In this document: positions 44,805 through 52,522 of the stretch, piece after piece
Numbering within the stretch: the stretch's first letter is position 1
How the letters are laid out: each line of letters opens with the position of its first letter
NCBI GenBank assembly: GCA_036873755.1
Contig: JAVTVY010037208.1
Location: 91,524 to 155,523 of the forward strand
Source: Hanleya hanleyi
Lineage: Eukaryota > Mollusca > Polyplacophora > Lepidopleurida > Hanleyidae
Reading direction: 5' to 3'
DNA: 64,000 bases
Notes under the pieces: model-generated
Databases searched by the model: none
What the model was told of the DNA's origin: nothing
The model's input: only the letters and a program-made list of their open reading frames with translations
Position numbers and translations under genes: made by a program

Positions 44805-45280
44805 ATGGACAAACAGCAGCTGCCTCTGAACACAGTGTCTTCCAAAACGCGCAAAGCGCAAGTGGGCTTTGTGGTGACATTGCTAACCCTGCTGGGTGTG
44901 TTGTACGGAGGTGTGTTTTACGACGTAGCCTATCTCAGCACTCTACTTAACCGACCTAGAACACCAGCTGTGAGTGGCAGTCAAACCAGTCTACAGACCT
45001 CTATACCAGTCAAACTCGTAATCAAAACGAATCCAGTCATCACCACCACTACACACCGTGTACAATTCACATCGAGCTTCACACCAAGTATACAGTCCAC
45101 TTCGAGCTCTACATCAAGTATTGTAGTGCCCACTACGTCTGACAACCCACCGGATTTCATCACTCACAGTGAACGCCCATCGACAACGGCGACCGACGTT
45201 GGTGTTGTACCCACCACCCCAGTTCACTCGTACCAAATTTACAAGAGCGGGTTACCACGACAGCGGATACACCTCCAACT
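44805..45280 (+). CDS. Mucin-like type II membrane protein
   Basis: From the ATG at 44805: a ~28-residue Lys/Gln-containing head, then a single hydrophobic segment VGFVVTLLTLLGVLYGGVFY, then ~130 residues dominated by Thr and Ser (SSFTPSIQSTSSSTSSIV and similar). A basic N-terminal flank and one membrane span suggest a type II protein with an O-glycosylatable stalk. The frame stays open to 45521 but overlaps the ATPase from 45281, so its true end is unclear. An ATG 14 bp upstream in another frame fits the TATA spacing better, so a small indel is possible. No homologue is known to me. Confidence 0.5.
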
Positions 45281-45859
45281 ATGGACCCCCGGAGGCAACA
45301 TCCCTTCGCTTGCCTCAGCGCAGGACCGACGGGTTCCGGCAAAACACGCTTCGTCCAGAAACTCATTCAACACGCCGACAGCATGGTTACCCCATCCAAT
45401 GAGTCGTGTGGTGTTACGAAGAATGGCAGGCAGCGTATGCAGCAATGCCCCACATCACGTTCGTGGAAGGGCTACACAACTTGGCCGATTTGGAACCGGA
45501 CACCTTGGTGGTTCTGAATGATCGCATGGCGGAGACGGATGCGCGGGTCACCCAACTCTTTACCAAAGGCAGCCATCATCGACGGCTCAGCATCATCTAC
45601 ATTGTGCAGAATCGGAACATCAGCTTAAATGCCCACTACCTGGTGGTCTTCAAAAACGAGAGATACCACTCAACTGCTGCACCTAGTGAGACAGATGTAC
45701 TCCGGCCCCACGCCGTTTGCGTTGGAAGCCTTTAAAGATGCGACAACCCCTCAGCACGGGTATATGCTCTTCGACCGCCAGCAAGCCACCCCCGATCACC
45801 TTCGACTACGGACCGGTATCTTTCCCGGAGAGACCCACCACGTGTACATGCAAAAATAA
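45281..45859 (+). pseudogene. ATP: Polinton genome-packaging ATPase (FtsK/HerA, A32-like)
   Basis: The start MDPRRQHPFACLSAGPTGSG leads into the Walker A motif (GPTGSGKT). Further blocks are WCYEEWQAAY, FVEGLHNLADLEPDTLVVLN, DRMAETDARVTQLFTKGSHH, LSIIYIVQN, ISLNAHYLVVFKN, HLVRQMYSGP and LRLRTGIFPGETHHVYMQK. This ATPase pumps DNA into capsids in Polintons and related viruses. Two frameshifts (near 45405 and 45660) split it over three frames. The Walker B-like LVVLND has Asn where the family usually has Asp. The loop between VQN and ISLN is shorter than I expect, suggesting a small in-frame deletion. The first part of the gene overlaps the preceding membrane-protein frame. Confidence 0.92.
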
Positions 45860-45949
45860 TGTAAACACACCCTCAGTGGCTACCCCAGCTGAGGTGTGTG
45901 CTTGATGCTGGGGTAGCCATTGTGGGTGTGTTTACATTATTTTTGCATG
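45847..45949. repeat. 43-bp-arm hairpin after the ATPase
   Basis: 45847-45889 and 45907-45949 are reverse complements at 41 of 43 positions, with a 17-bp loop. The left arm starts inside the last ATPase codons (ACATGCAAAAATAA). Each arm contains the GTAAACACAC…TACCCCAGC element also seen at 42191-42219. Confidence 0.92.
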
Positions 45950-46014
45950 TTTTTGCAACATCATGGTTGACTGTCTCTGAATTGAAAGAATATTGAGGAG
46001 GTAGCCCGCAAAAG

Positions 46015-46024
46015 GATAAAAAGG
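46015..46024 (+). promoter_or_regulatory. TATA-like box before ORF 46056
   Basis: GGATAAAAAGGG lies about 40 bp before the ATG at 46056. Confidence 0.45.
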
Positions 46025-46055
46025 GCACGGTTGTGGGTTCTAGCATTAGTTGTAC

Positions 46056-46391
46056 ATGATGTCTGCGCGAGTACGGAAGCACACCCCGACGCTCCGTGTA
46101 TTGAAGACGGCCCCACCTGAGTTGGTCCGACCCATTGTACGCGGTGCAGACCCTGGCTGTCTGTGCGAGATCGGGTACAATCTGTTAAAAGGTAACGTAT
46201 CACTGACTCCGACTCAGAAGACCAAGTTGGCCAAACATAAGACAGGTCTCCGAACCCTACTCCAGAAGCGAGTCTCTCAAACACAACAGAAAAAGGTTTT
46301 GCAGAAAGGCGGCTTTCTCGGGGCCATCTTAGCACCGTTGGCCGCTTCCGTGTTGGGTCCAGTATTGGGTGGAATCTTCGGACGACAATGA
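46056..46391 (+). CDS. Small basic Polinton core protein (adenoviral pX-like)
   Basis: 111 residues from the ATG at 46056, intact. It runs from a basic head (MSARVRKHTPTLRVLK) through GADPGCLCEIGYNLLKGNV, LTPTQKTKLAKHKTGLRTLL and a basic QQKKVLQKGG to a Gly/Ala/Leu-rich hydrophobic end (GFLGAILAPLAASVLGPVL). Proteins of this shape are a regular companion of the capsid genes in animal Polintons and adintoviruses. Comparison with adenoviral core/pX-type proteins (DNA condensation, membrane-active tail) is by layout, not proven homology. Its TGA overlaps the ATG of the next gene (ATGA). Confidence 0.75.
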   Translation: MMSARVRKHTPTLRVLKTAPPELVRPIVRGADPGCLCEIGYNLLKGNVSLTPTQKTKLAKHKTGLRTLLQKRVSQTQQKKVLQKGGFLGAILAPLAASVLGPVLGGIFGRQ

Positions 46392-46599
46392 ACCACACGA
46401 AAAAAATGGTCCTCATCGAACCACGGCTCCTTCAAAACCTCCAATCGCCGTATCCCATCCCACCTACGGTGAAGACGATAAACACCCTCGATGAAGAGAT
46501 GCGTCAGACCTTACAAAGACCGGAGTTAAGCGACAGTGAGAAAGTACAACAGTACAATCAGACGCTTCAGCGGTACATGATCTTCATGGACCAATACAA

Positions 46600-48468
46600 T
46601 TACAAGCGTCTAGTCCGTCATTCATAATTCAGCCGTCGTCTATTAGAGAATATCCGCGTCCATAATCCAAAGACCTATTCCATATTCCATATAACAGTAT
46701 TAGCACCAAATTCAAAAAGACAATCTTAGTATACATAAACATAGGCTTGTTTCCTGTAAGAGAGAAGCGGTCAACAGTTTTCAATGATGCAGGCAAGACA
46801 TCATGATGTTCCAAAAATATCAAGTATTCTTAATCCATAACATTCGTTGTAAAGTCGTCATCTAAACAATGATGTATCTCAGTCACGCTTTGATTGAGAC
46901 TGTTCATATGAGTACCATGAGGATCTTGAAGTACATGGGTTCATACGGCCCCTAGCCCCGGGTTAAGCGGAATTAGACACAAGTTACGAAACGTAGCGCC
47001 ATAGATCTTGCACGCTACGCTCGTATTTTGCTAGCAGCATGCGATATGTATCGCCAAATTTGAGAAACTTTGAGTGGAGGCGCTTGGTGATGTAGCCCTG
47101 TTTTATAAGTTTCTGCAACAATGTTTTGTGACGTTGATTAAAATCGTCACATTTAACACAGGATCTAGCAAATGCTACTAGGCGTGATATGTATACACCA
47201 TATGCAGGTCCCACTGGAATATTACTATCCAGAAAGGGATAGTTGACGATGTCGAAATTGTAATCATCTCTTTTGTCATACAGTCGACAATAGAGAAGGC
47301 CCACTTCATTTTTATAGAGATATAGGTCTAAATACGATGTGCCTGTGGGGTTATCTGTAGTTTCCTTCAAATCCAGTGAAGGTGGGTATATATCCCTCAC
47401 TGCGTCATTTATATGGCGATTATCCACAGGGAGAAGATCGTCTATATAGCGTTTGGTGAATGAGAAGGAACGGGCTTTGAATGGATCGGTTTTTGAAAGC
47501 GCCTGCATATAGTCATATTCATAAGAGAACAGATATAGGCCCGCCAATAGGGGTGCACAATTAGTACCCATTGGAATACCTATATGCTGTTGATATATTG
47601 TGTTGCCAAATTTCACATAGATAATTTTAATGAGAAATTCAAGCAACTCTATAAACAAAGAAACATCCCATGAATGATATCTCTTGTATGTAGTAGGGCT
47701 AAAGAATGCTTTATGGCTTCCGACATTAATATATCTACGATCAGTTTTCTTGAACACAGATACTATTAATGAACTTAAACGGTCAATAAGGCCCTGATGA
47801 AGGATTGTGGTATAGAGAGTCGAGAAATCCCATGTGGGTACATGTCTATACGGTATGTGACCTTTAGCATCAAGTTCTTCCGTAAGACATTTTGAGTTTT
47901 TCAATATCCACATACATTCAACGCCAGAGTTTTTATAAAAAGTGGCGCAATACCTTTCCCAAAATGCGTTTACCTCCTGAAGGGCCCTCGTCAACAGGGT
48001 TGAAAGTAGCTTGGTTGTGCAGCTTCTAGAACCAGCTATGAATCTAGCTTTGTATGGTGATTTATGCATTTTGGGAGTCCAGTATACTTTTGGTATATCG
48101 TTATTTTTTGTTGTAAGACAAATACTTCTTTCCTTGAGAAACGTTTGTGATTGTTAAATAAGTCTTCCAGAGTAAATGCAGTTTGAGAGTAAGTAGACGT
48201 ATTTGATGACGATATGTTTACACTCAATTCTTCAACCAGCACCTGGTAATAGTAATATTTACATATGAATATTTTATTATTTGGAGCTTTGTCTGCTGGG
48301 ACTATGACGAATTTACTCTGGAGATTTGCTAGAACTTCTTGCGAATTGGGGCTTCTCAGTACTTGTTTTGCTTGGGGAAGGGTACTTCTGTCAATATGGC
48401 GGATTGTTTCAACGACAATGCTCTTGGTGAGCTCCAGCCAATCATCGAGTACTGTAGGTTCAACTTTT
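46600..48468 (-). mobile_element. Penelope-like element C nested in the Polinton
   Basis: It starts with a terminal repeat (TACAAGCGTCTAGTCCGTCA, 46600-46910). The RT reads on the minus strand from about 48468 to 46984. The far end stops abruptly at GTTCAACTTTTTC (48468), where Polinton coding sequence resumes, so the copy is 5'-truncated and lacks the second terminal repeat. A clear target duplication was not found. Confidence 0.88.
46984..48468 (-). pseudogene. PLE C reverse transcriptase
   Basis: The N-terminal part (KFVIVPADKAPNNKIFICK) is followed after a frameshift near 48060-48120 by MHKSPYKARFIAGSRSCTTK, WDFSTLYTTILHQ, IGIPMGTNCAPLLAGLYLF and FTKRYIDDLLPVDN, ending QDLWRYVS. It is the best-preserved RT in the window: 361 codons are open from 48069 to 46984. 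It lacks GIY-YIG, as does PLE B. It is inserted antisense to the Polinton genes. Confidence 0.88.
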
Positions 48469-48999
48469 TCAACCCTCTCTACCCCAGCACCACCACCACG
48501 CGACACACCGCCGACCTCAGCACCGCTCCAACAGCCACCATTACCAGGGGTACCACCCACAACCACACAGTGGGTCGAAGATGAAGTCCTGAAGACTGTA
48601 CCTGCATCCTTCAAGAAACAAGCTGGCCTGCTATTACAACGGTTGAAAGATAATCCTAACGTGACTTGGAATGATAAAGGCTAACTACTGGTACAGAATC
48701 AGGTGGTCCCCGGTACCCACATAACGGATTTAGTGAATGATCTGATGGGTCAACGCAGGTCGCATACGGATTATCGAGGATGGGAGGTCTTTGCTCAAGG
48801 CTTGAAAGACATGCATGTACCACAGGGATTGGTGGGGAACTCCCAGTGCTGGGCCTGGATACAGCGGACCCCGCAATCGCCGGTGCACGCACAACGACAG
48901 ACGCGACTCCCACATACTTGGGAAGCCGAGTGGAAACCGGAGTCACCACCCAAAACACCATAACGGCGGGCATATTCTGTTCACCCCTATTCAAGATCT

Positions 49000-49104
49000 A
49001 TGACACGTAGCAAGTCACTGCGACGAACACCGGTCGCATTTCAACGAGGGAAAGTGGTGCTGACACTTCATATCCGACGAGCACGTTCTCCCAACTTTGT
49101 ATAA
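49000..49104 (+). CDS. 34-residue Arg-rich Polinton ORF
   Basis: ATG at 49000 and TAA at 49102-49104 bound a short frame, MTRSKSLRRTPVAFQRGKVV and then LTLHIRRARSPNFV. About a quarter of the residues are Arg or Lys. It fills the gap between the late protein and the next core-like gene, and its end overlaps the start of that gene. The composition resembles a DNA-condensing peptide. It is short enough to be chance; conservation in other Polintons would decide. Confidence 0.4.
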   Translation: MTRSKSLRRTPVAFQRGKVVLTLHIRRARSPNFV

Positions 49105-49484
49105 TGAAAGTACCTTACATGCAGCTATATGGAGATATTATGCCCAACAGGCTGGAGGTGGCCTTCCGGTCTTTGCAGGTACACGCATACAAAGAGGACA
49201 TGGGCTGGGGAACATACTCGGGAGCATCGTCAAAACGTTCCTCCCCTTGGTGACGCGTGGGGTAAGATCGTGGGGCAAACAAGCGGTCCGAAATGGACTG
49301 CAAGTGGCGGGTGATGTCTTGGAAAGAAGCACTGAAACGCCGAGCTAAAGAAGCAGGAGGCGTCTTGGTCGCCAAAACACAACACACCGTTGGGAATATA
49401 AGACCTACACCACCGAGATCACGCACCAGTCGACGACCGACCCAGGGACGACGCACATCGAAGACCCAGGATATCTTTTCTTAA
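49097..49484 (+). pseudogene. Polinton core/minor capsid protein (pVI/pX-like)
   Basis: The frame encodes YYAQQAGGGLPVFAGTRIQR, GHGLGNILGSIVKTFLPLVT and RGVRSWGKQAVRNGLQVAGD. After a single frameshift near 49325 it continues EALKRRAKEAGGVL with a basic Ser/Thr/Arg tail, ending at TAA 49482-49484. QxGG.LP.F.G…G.GLGS/NI is the hallmark of a small Polinton virion protein encoded next to the capsid gene. The first codon in frame is TTG; no ATG precedes the conserved part, so the start may be mutated. Confidence 0.8.
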
Positions 49485-49486
49485 AC

Positions 49487-50753
49487 ATGTCCTTAATTCA
49501 CGCAGAGTCCTGCCCCTCCCCAACAATGAATTTGATTTGTGGAGCGTCCCGCCCACACAGACCAGTGCCGAACAAGGATTATGGGTGGAGCATCTCCCGC
49601 TCTCCAGCATCAACGAAACAGGGCCCATCGAGTTCACCATCAGCAATGCAGGGGGATGTGAAAGCCAAGATCGTCAATGGGGATGGCCAGAATCATCGAC
49701 GCTGCAACGGTGGGCCCGACGAATCTCTGGCTGCACTCTGTTGCAACACGTGGATGTTTCTCTCAGCGACAAACTCATCAGTGACTCGACCAACACGTAC
49801 CCCTATCGAGCCTACATCGAGACGCTGTTGTCGTATGGACGAGAGGCTAAAAAATCTCAGCTGACAGCCCCTTTATTCTACCGGGACTCATCCGAGCACA
49901 TGGGCGCGGCGAACAATGAGTGATATAACAAACGGAAGGCTTTCACCGCGAACGGGGCCTCGGTGGATCTCATGGGCCGACTGAACGAAGACCCTTTCAT
50001 GCAAGACCGGTACCTCTTGAACAAGATCCCCATCAAAATCCGACTGATACGGGCGCCTCCGACCTCGCCTTGATGGCCACTGACGAGAGGGACATGAAGC
50101 CGACTATAAGATCGTCATCCAAGACGCAGTCCTGTATGTCCGAAAAGTGAAACCGAATCCAGTCGTTCAAATGGGACACCTCAAAGCCTTGGAAACAAAA
50201 CCAGCCCAGTAACCTATCCGAGGTGTGCAAACCAAAGTGTTCTCTGTGCCTACTGGAAATATAAGCGCCAACAAAGAAAACCTGTTCCTGGGAGAACTAC
50301 CCAAGCGATTGATCCTGGCCTGTGTGGAAAAGTTTCAGCGGAGCCTACCCAGAGAACCCATTTGACTTTAAACATGTCGGCATCAATTTTGTTGCCCTGC
50401 ATGTGGACGGACAACAGGTTCCAGCCACGGCCGTAACACCGAACGTTGGGCTCGGGAATTTCATTCGAGTCTATCAGAGCCTGTTTACAGCGACCGGTCA
50501 AATCAACCAGGACGAAGGGAATATGATCAGTCGGGATGACTACGCGAACGGATACACGTTGTTCTGTTTCGATCTGACCCCCACCTTAGAGAACGACCAT
50601 CAGCTGGCCCTCGCCAAACAAGGCAATTTACGGTTGGAAATCCACTTTGTACGAGCCCTCCGGAGCACCGTCAATGTGATCTGCTACGCCGAGTTTGACA
50701 ACATCATTCAAGTGGACAAGGCGCGCAACTTCCTGTGTAACTTTGCCACCTAA
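49487..50753 (+). pseudogene. MCP: Polinton capsid protein (F54H12.2-like, probable major capsid)
   Basis: The start MSLIHAESCPSP shifts frame near 49525 into FDLWSVPPTQTSAEQGLWVE and LPLSSINETGPIEFTISN. Later blocks are LLQHVDVSLSDKLISDSTNT, YPYRAYIETLLSYGREAKKS, KRKAFTANGASVDLMGRLNE, VQTKVFSVPTGNISANKENL and FDFKHVGINFVALHVDGQQV, ending at TAA 50751-50753. This is the conserved Polinton capsid protein, annotated in nematodes as F54H12.2-like. Lesions are the 49525 frameshift, TGA at 49921-49923, shifts between 50050 and 50120, TAA near 50211 and a shift near 50320. The segment after the Gly-Gly block is also out of frame. It is non-functional as read. Confidence 0.9.
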
Positions 50754-50754
50754 C

Positions 50755-51207
50755 ATGGATACAGACCAGATAACCACCGTGCTGGAGAATGACCCAGGGA
50801 CACGTATGGTATTTCAAGGGGTGTTCGCACGAGATGTGTTCCCATTAGACCGTGTGTATCCTGCTGCTTACGTTCTCAACACGGACCCGGTGGATCGGCC
50901 CGATGAACATTTGGTGGCCGTGTACTTGACAGAACAGCAGGGCGAATACTTTGACCCGTACGGCCTGCCACCCCTCCATCCCGATTTAACAGACTTCATG
51001 GATCAAGGCACATAGACGTGTTGTAGGAACAGTCAAACGTTGCAAAGCCTGACCAGTAGCGTGTGCGGACAATATTACTTGTTTTTCCTGTACCATCGAT
51101 GTCGGGGAAGAACCTTATCTACCATAGTATAGATGTTTGACGAGTACTATATGACTTGGTCGCCGATCATTTCAATGTACAAGCCCCGTTCTGGGCTTAA
51201 GTTCTAT
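50755..51207 (+). pseudogene. PRO: Adenain-type cysteine protease with in-frame stops
   Basis: Starts with ATG one base after the capsid stop. FQGVFARDVFP and DEHLVAVYLTEQQGEYFDPY hold the catalytic His and the following acidic residue. After TAG at 51013-51015 the same frame gives SSVCGQYYLFFLYHRCRG with the catalytic Cys, then a second TAG at 51130-51132 and a further 25 in-frame codons. This is the adenovirus-protease-like (C5) fold that matures virion proteins. Gln/Asp-helix details cannot be judged. Both stops are in the same frame, so substitutions rather than indels are responsible. Confidence 0.88.
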
Positions 51208-51272
51208 TGATTTCAATGTACAAGCCGCCTGTTCTGGGCTTCAGTTTTCACGTGGCTGTTCTCACGGTGTTG

Positions 51273-51301
51273 AATAAAAAACAATATTATTGTAGAATAA
51301 A
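51273..51301 (+). terminator. Poly(A) signals after the protease gene
   Basis: AATAAA occurs at 51273-51278 and 51296-51301, downstream of the last late gene and before the right TIR. Confidence 0.6.
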
Positions 51302-51971
51302 AAACAAAATGAGATCTCACCCAAAACTCTATCTTGTGTGTTTTCTGTGTGAGCATAAAACAAGCGGCCATAAATGCCCAAAGCTTGAACAGACGTGTGG
51401 GATTCGAATTTTAGCCAAACTGGCCAGTCAATGAAGGAGCTGAGAAAGTAACCAATCAGTGGCCTAGGGTGGGGCTAAATGTAACCAGTGAATGTCCAGA
51501 AAACAAAGCAAGAGCACTGCAGTAAAATAGAGAACCAATGAATTCAGTCCACAGACCAAGTACACGTTTTGATCTAGGTTAAGAGCGGGCATTCCAGCAC
51601 AAAAATTTTGACGAGGAAGGAAGATGGCTAGTTACAAGAGCAACAGGTGGAGTGAGAAAACTATAGAGGTTCGAGGCGCGGGTAAAGACGAGGAAGACGG
51701 CGAGTGGAGACTCGTCCAACACCTATAGATTAAGTTTATTACTAAAAGTTCCATGGTTTCATGTATTTTTTCATGCCAATACGGTTCTGGAGAAAACTGA
51801 GGGTTCCCCACTGGCCATTTAACATGGGCATAGCTCTGGCTATATTGTCGGTGACCCTGTGCATTCCATGGGTGTTTCGGGAGGGCGGACAAAGACTATC
51901 TATTGGCCCGGGGAGGGCCGAACACTGCCCTTTTGACCTGGATGTGACCTTTGACATTTTGATCCGAAATT
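51302..51971. other. Polinton 1 noncoding right flank
   Basis: Between the poly(A) signals and the right TIR I see no convincing gene. The long plus-strand frame at 51761-52303 runs into the TIR. A hydrophobic stretch (MGIALAILSVTLCI) near 51826 vaguely recalls the anchor of the 42422 ORF, but I do not claim homology. Confidence 0.5.
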
Positions 51972-52522
51972 CACCCGCGCATGCGTGCGGCCGGATAACC
52001 CGCGCAGACGTGCGGTTGGATAACCCGCGCAGGCGTGCGGCCGGGCGGGGGAAACCCAGTCCGTGCATGCGTGCGGCCGGGCCGGGGACAACCCGGATGT
52101 TGAAGAGGTCCCCGCTCCAAGGTCACGCCCGATCGAGTCACACCGGAAGTGACGTCACACATGACGTCATTACGGAAGTGATGCATCATGTGATAGAGTG
52201 CACTCAGAGGTCAACGGTCAATAAGGCTTTATCCGTGTTTTATATACTAGAAAAATTTCACCGCTTAACTTCGAGACCCTTCCCATCGTGTTTTTCGTGG
52301 TGAGACGTGAAAAACAAGACCAAACAACCCATAGTAAAATCCACAAAAAATGACCACCCCTATATTCCATACAGGCATGTTCCCGTATAGATGCAAATGT
52401 GCGAATCAGGCCCCTATTGTAGAGGTAAAATCGGTGCTCCGCTTTTTTATATTTTCGGGGACAAATCCTCATTTTCCGTTTTTTTCTGCGCATGCGCAGT
52501 GACGCGCTGGGTATATACTACT
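51972..52522 (-). repeat. Polinton 1 right TIR (0.55 kb)
   Basis: The reverse complement matches the left TIR: AGTAGTATATAC, TGCGCATGCGCA (52487-52498), ATAGGGGCCTGATTCGCACA, TAGTATATAAAACA, the TGACGTCA pair and GGCCGCACG(C/T)(A/C)TGCGCGGG units. It lacks the extra tip segment and internal duplication of the left TIR. Confidence 0.9.
52143..52180 (-). promoter_or_regulatory. ETS-CRE composite, right TIR
   Basis: CCGGAAGTGACGTCAC at 52143-52158, a second TGACGTCA at 52162-52169 and CGGAAGTG after it. This mirrors 41861-41890. Confidence 0.7.

Larger units (their letters stand above)
46388..48963 (+). pseudogene. Conserved Polinton late protein, split by a PLE and a TAA
   Basis: Part 1 (46388-46600) has KKMVLIEPRLLQNLQ, INTLDEEMRQTLQRPELSDS and EKVQQYNQTLQRYM, the usual start of a protein found next to the capsid genes in animal Polintons. 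Part 2 resumes after the PLE at about 48469 with a Pro-rich linker, then PASFKKQAGLLLQRLKDNPN and VTWNDKG. TAA follows at 48682-48684, and in the same frame VPGTHITDLVNDLMGQR and GWEVFAQGLKDMHVPQGLVG, up to 48963. Its function is not established; a virion or scaffold role is inferred from position. It is inactive here because of the insertion and the stop. Confidence 0.8.
40723..52522 (+). mobile_element. Polinton/Maverick (adintovirus-like) element, 11.8 kb
   Basis: The 6-bp duplication AATAAA flanks the element at 40717-40722 and 52523-52528, and the same site is empty at 24902-24907. The left end starts TGTAGTATATAC and the right end is GTATATACTACT, so the TIR starts (A/T)GTAGTATATAC. Genes, all +, are integrase, packaging ATPase, core-like proteins, capsid and adenain-type protease plus small accessory ORFs. 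This set defines Polintons. No protein-primed DNA polymerase is present. A PLE is nested at about 46600-48468. Almost all large genes carry frameshifts or stops, so this copy is a relic or contains sequencing indels. Confidence 0.95.

Noticed and set aside
45169..45402. Extra ORF overlapping the ATPase start
   Set aside because: Third-frame shadow without conserved motifs.
48703..49010. Alternative frames over the late-gene C-terminus (MGGLCSRLERHACTTG…)
   Set aside because: Shadows of the conserved frame ITDLVNDLMGQR…GWEVFAQGLKD.
51761..52303. 180-codon plus-strand ORF at the right end of Polinton 1
   Set aside because: Its second half is TIR sequence translated through CG-rich repeats, and its minus-strand partners are equally open; no domain.
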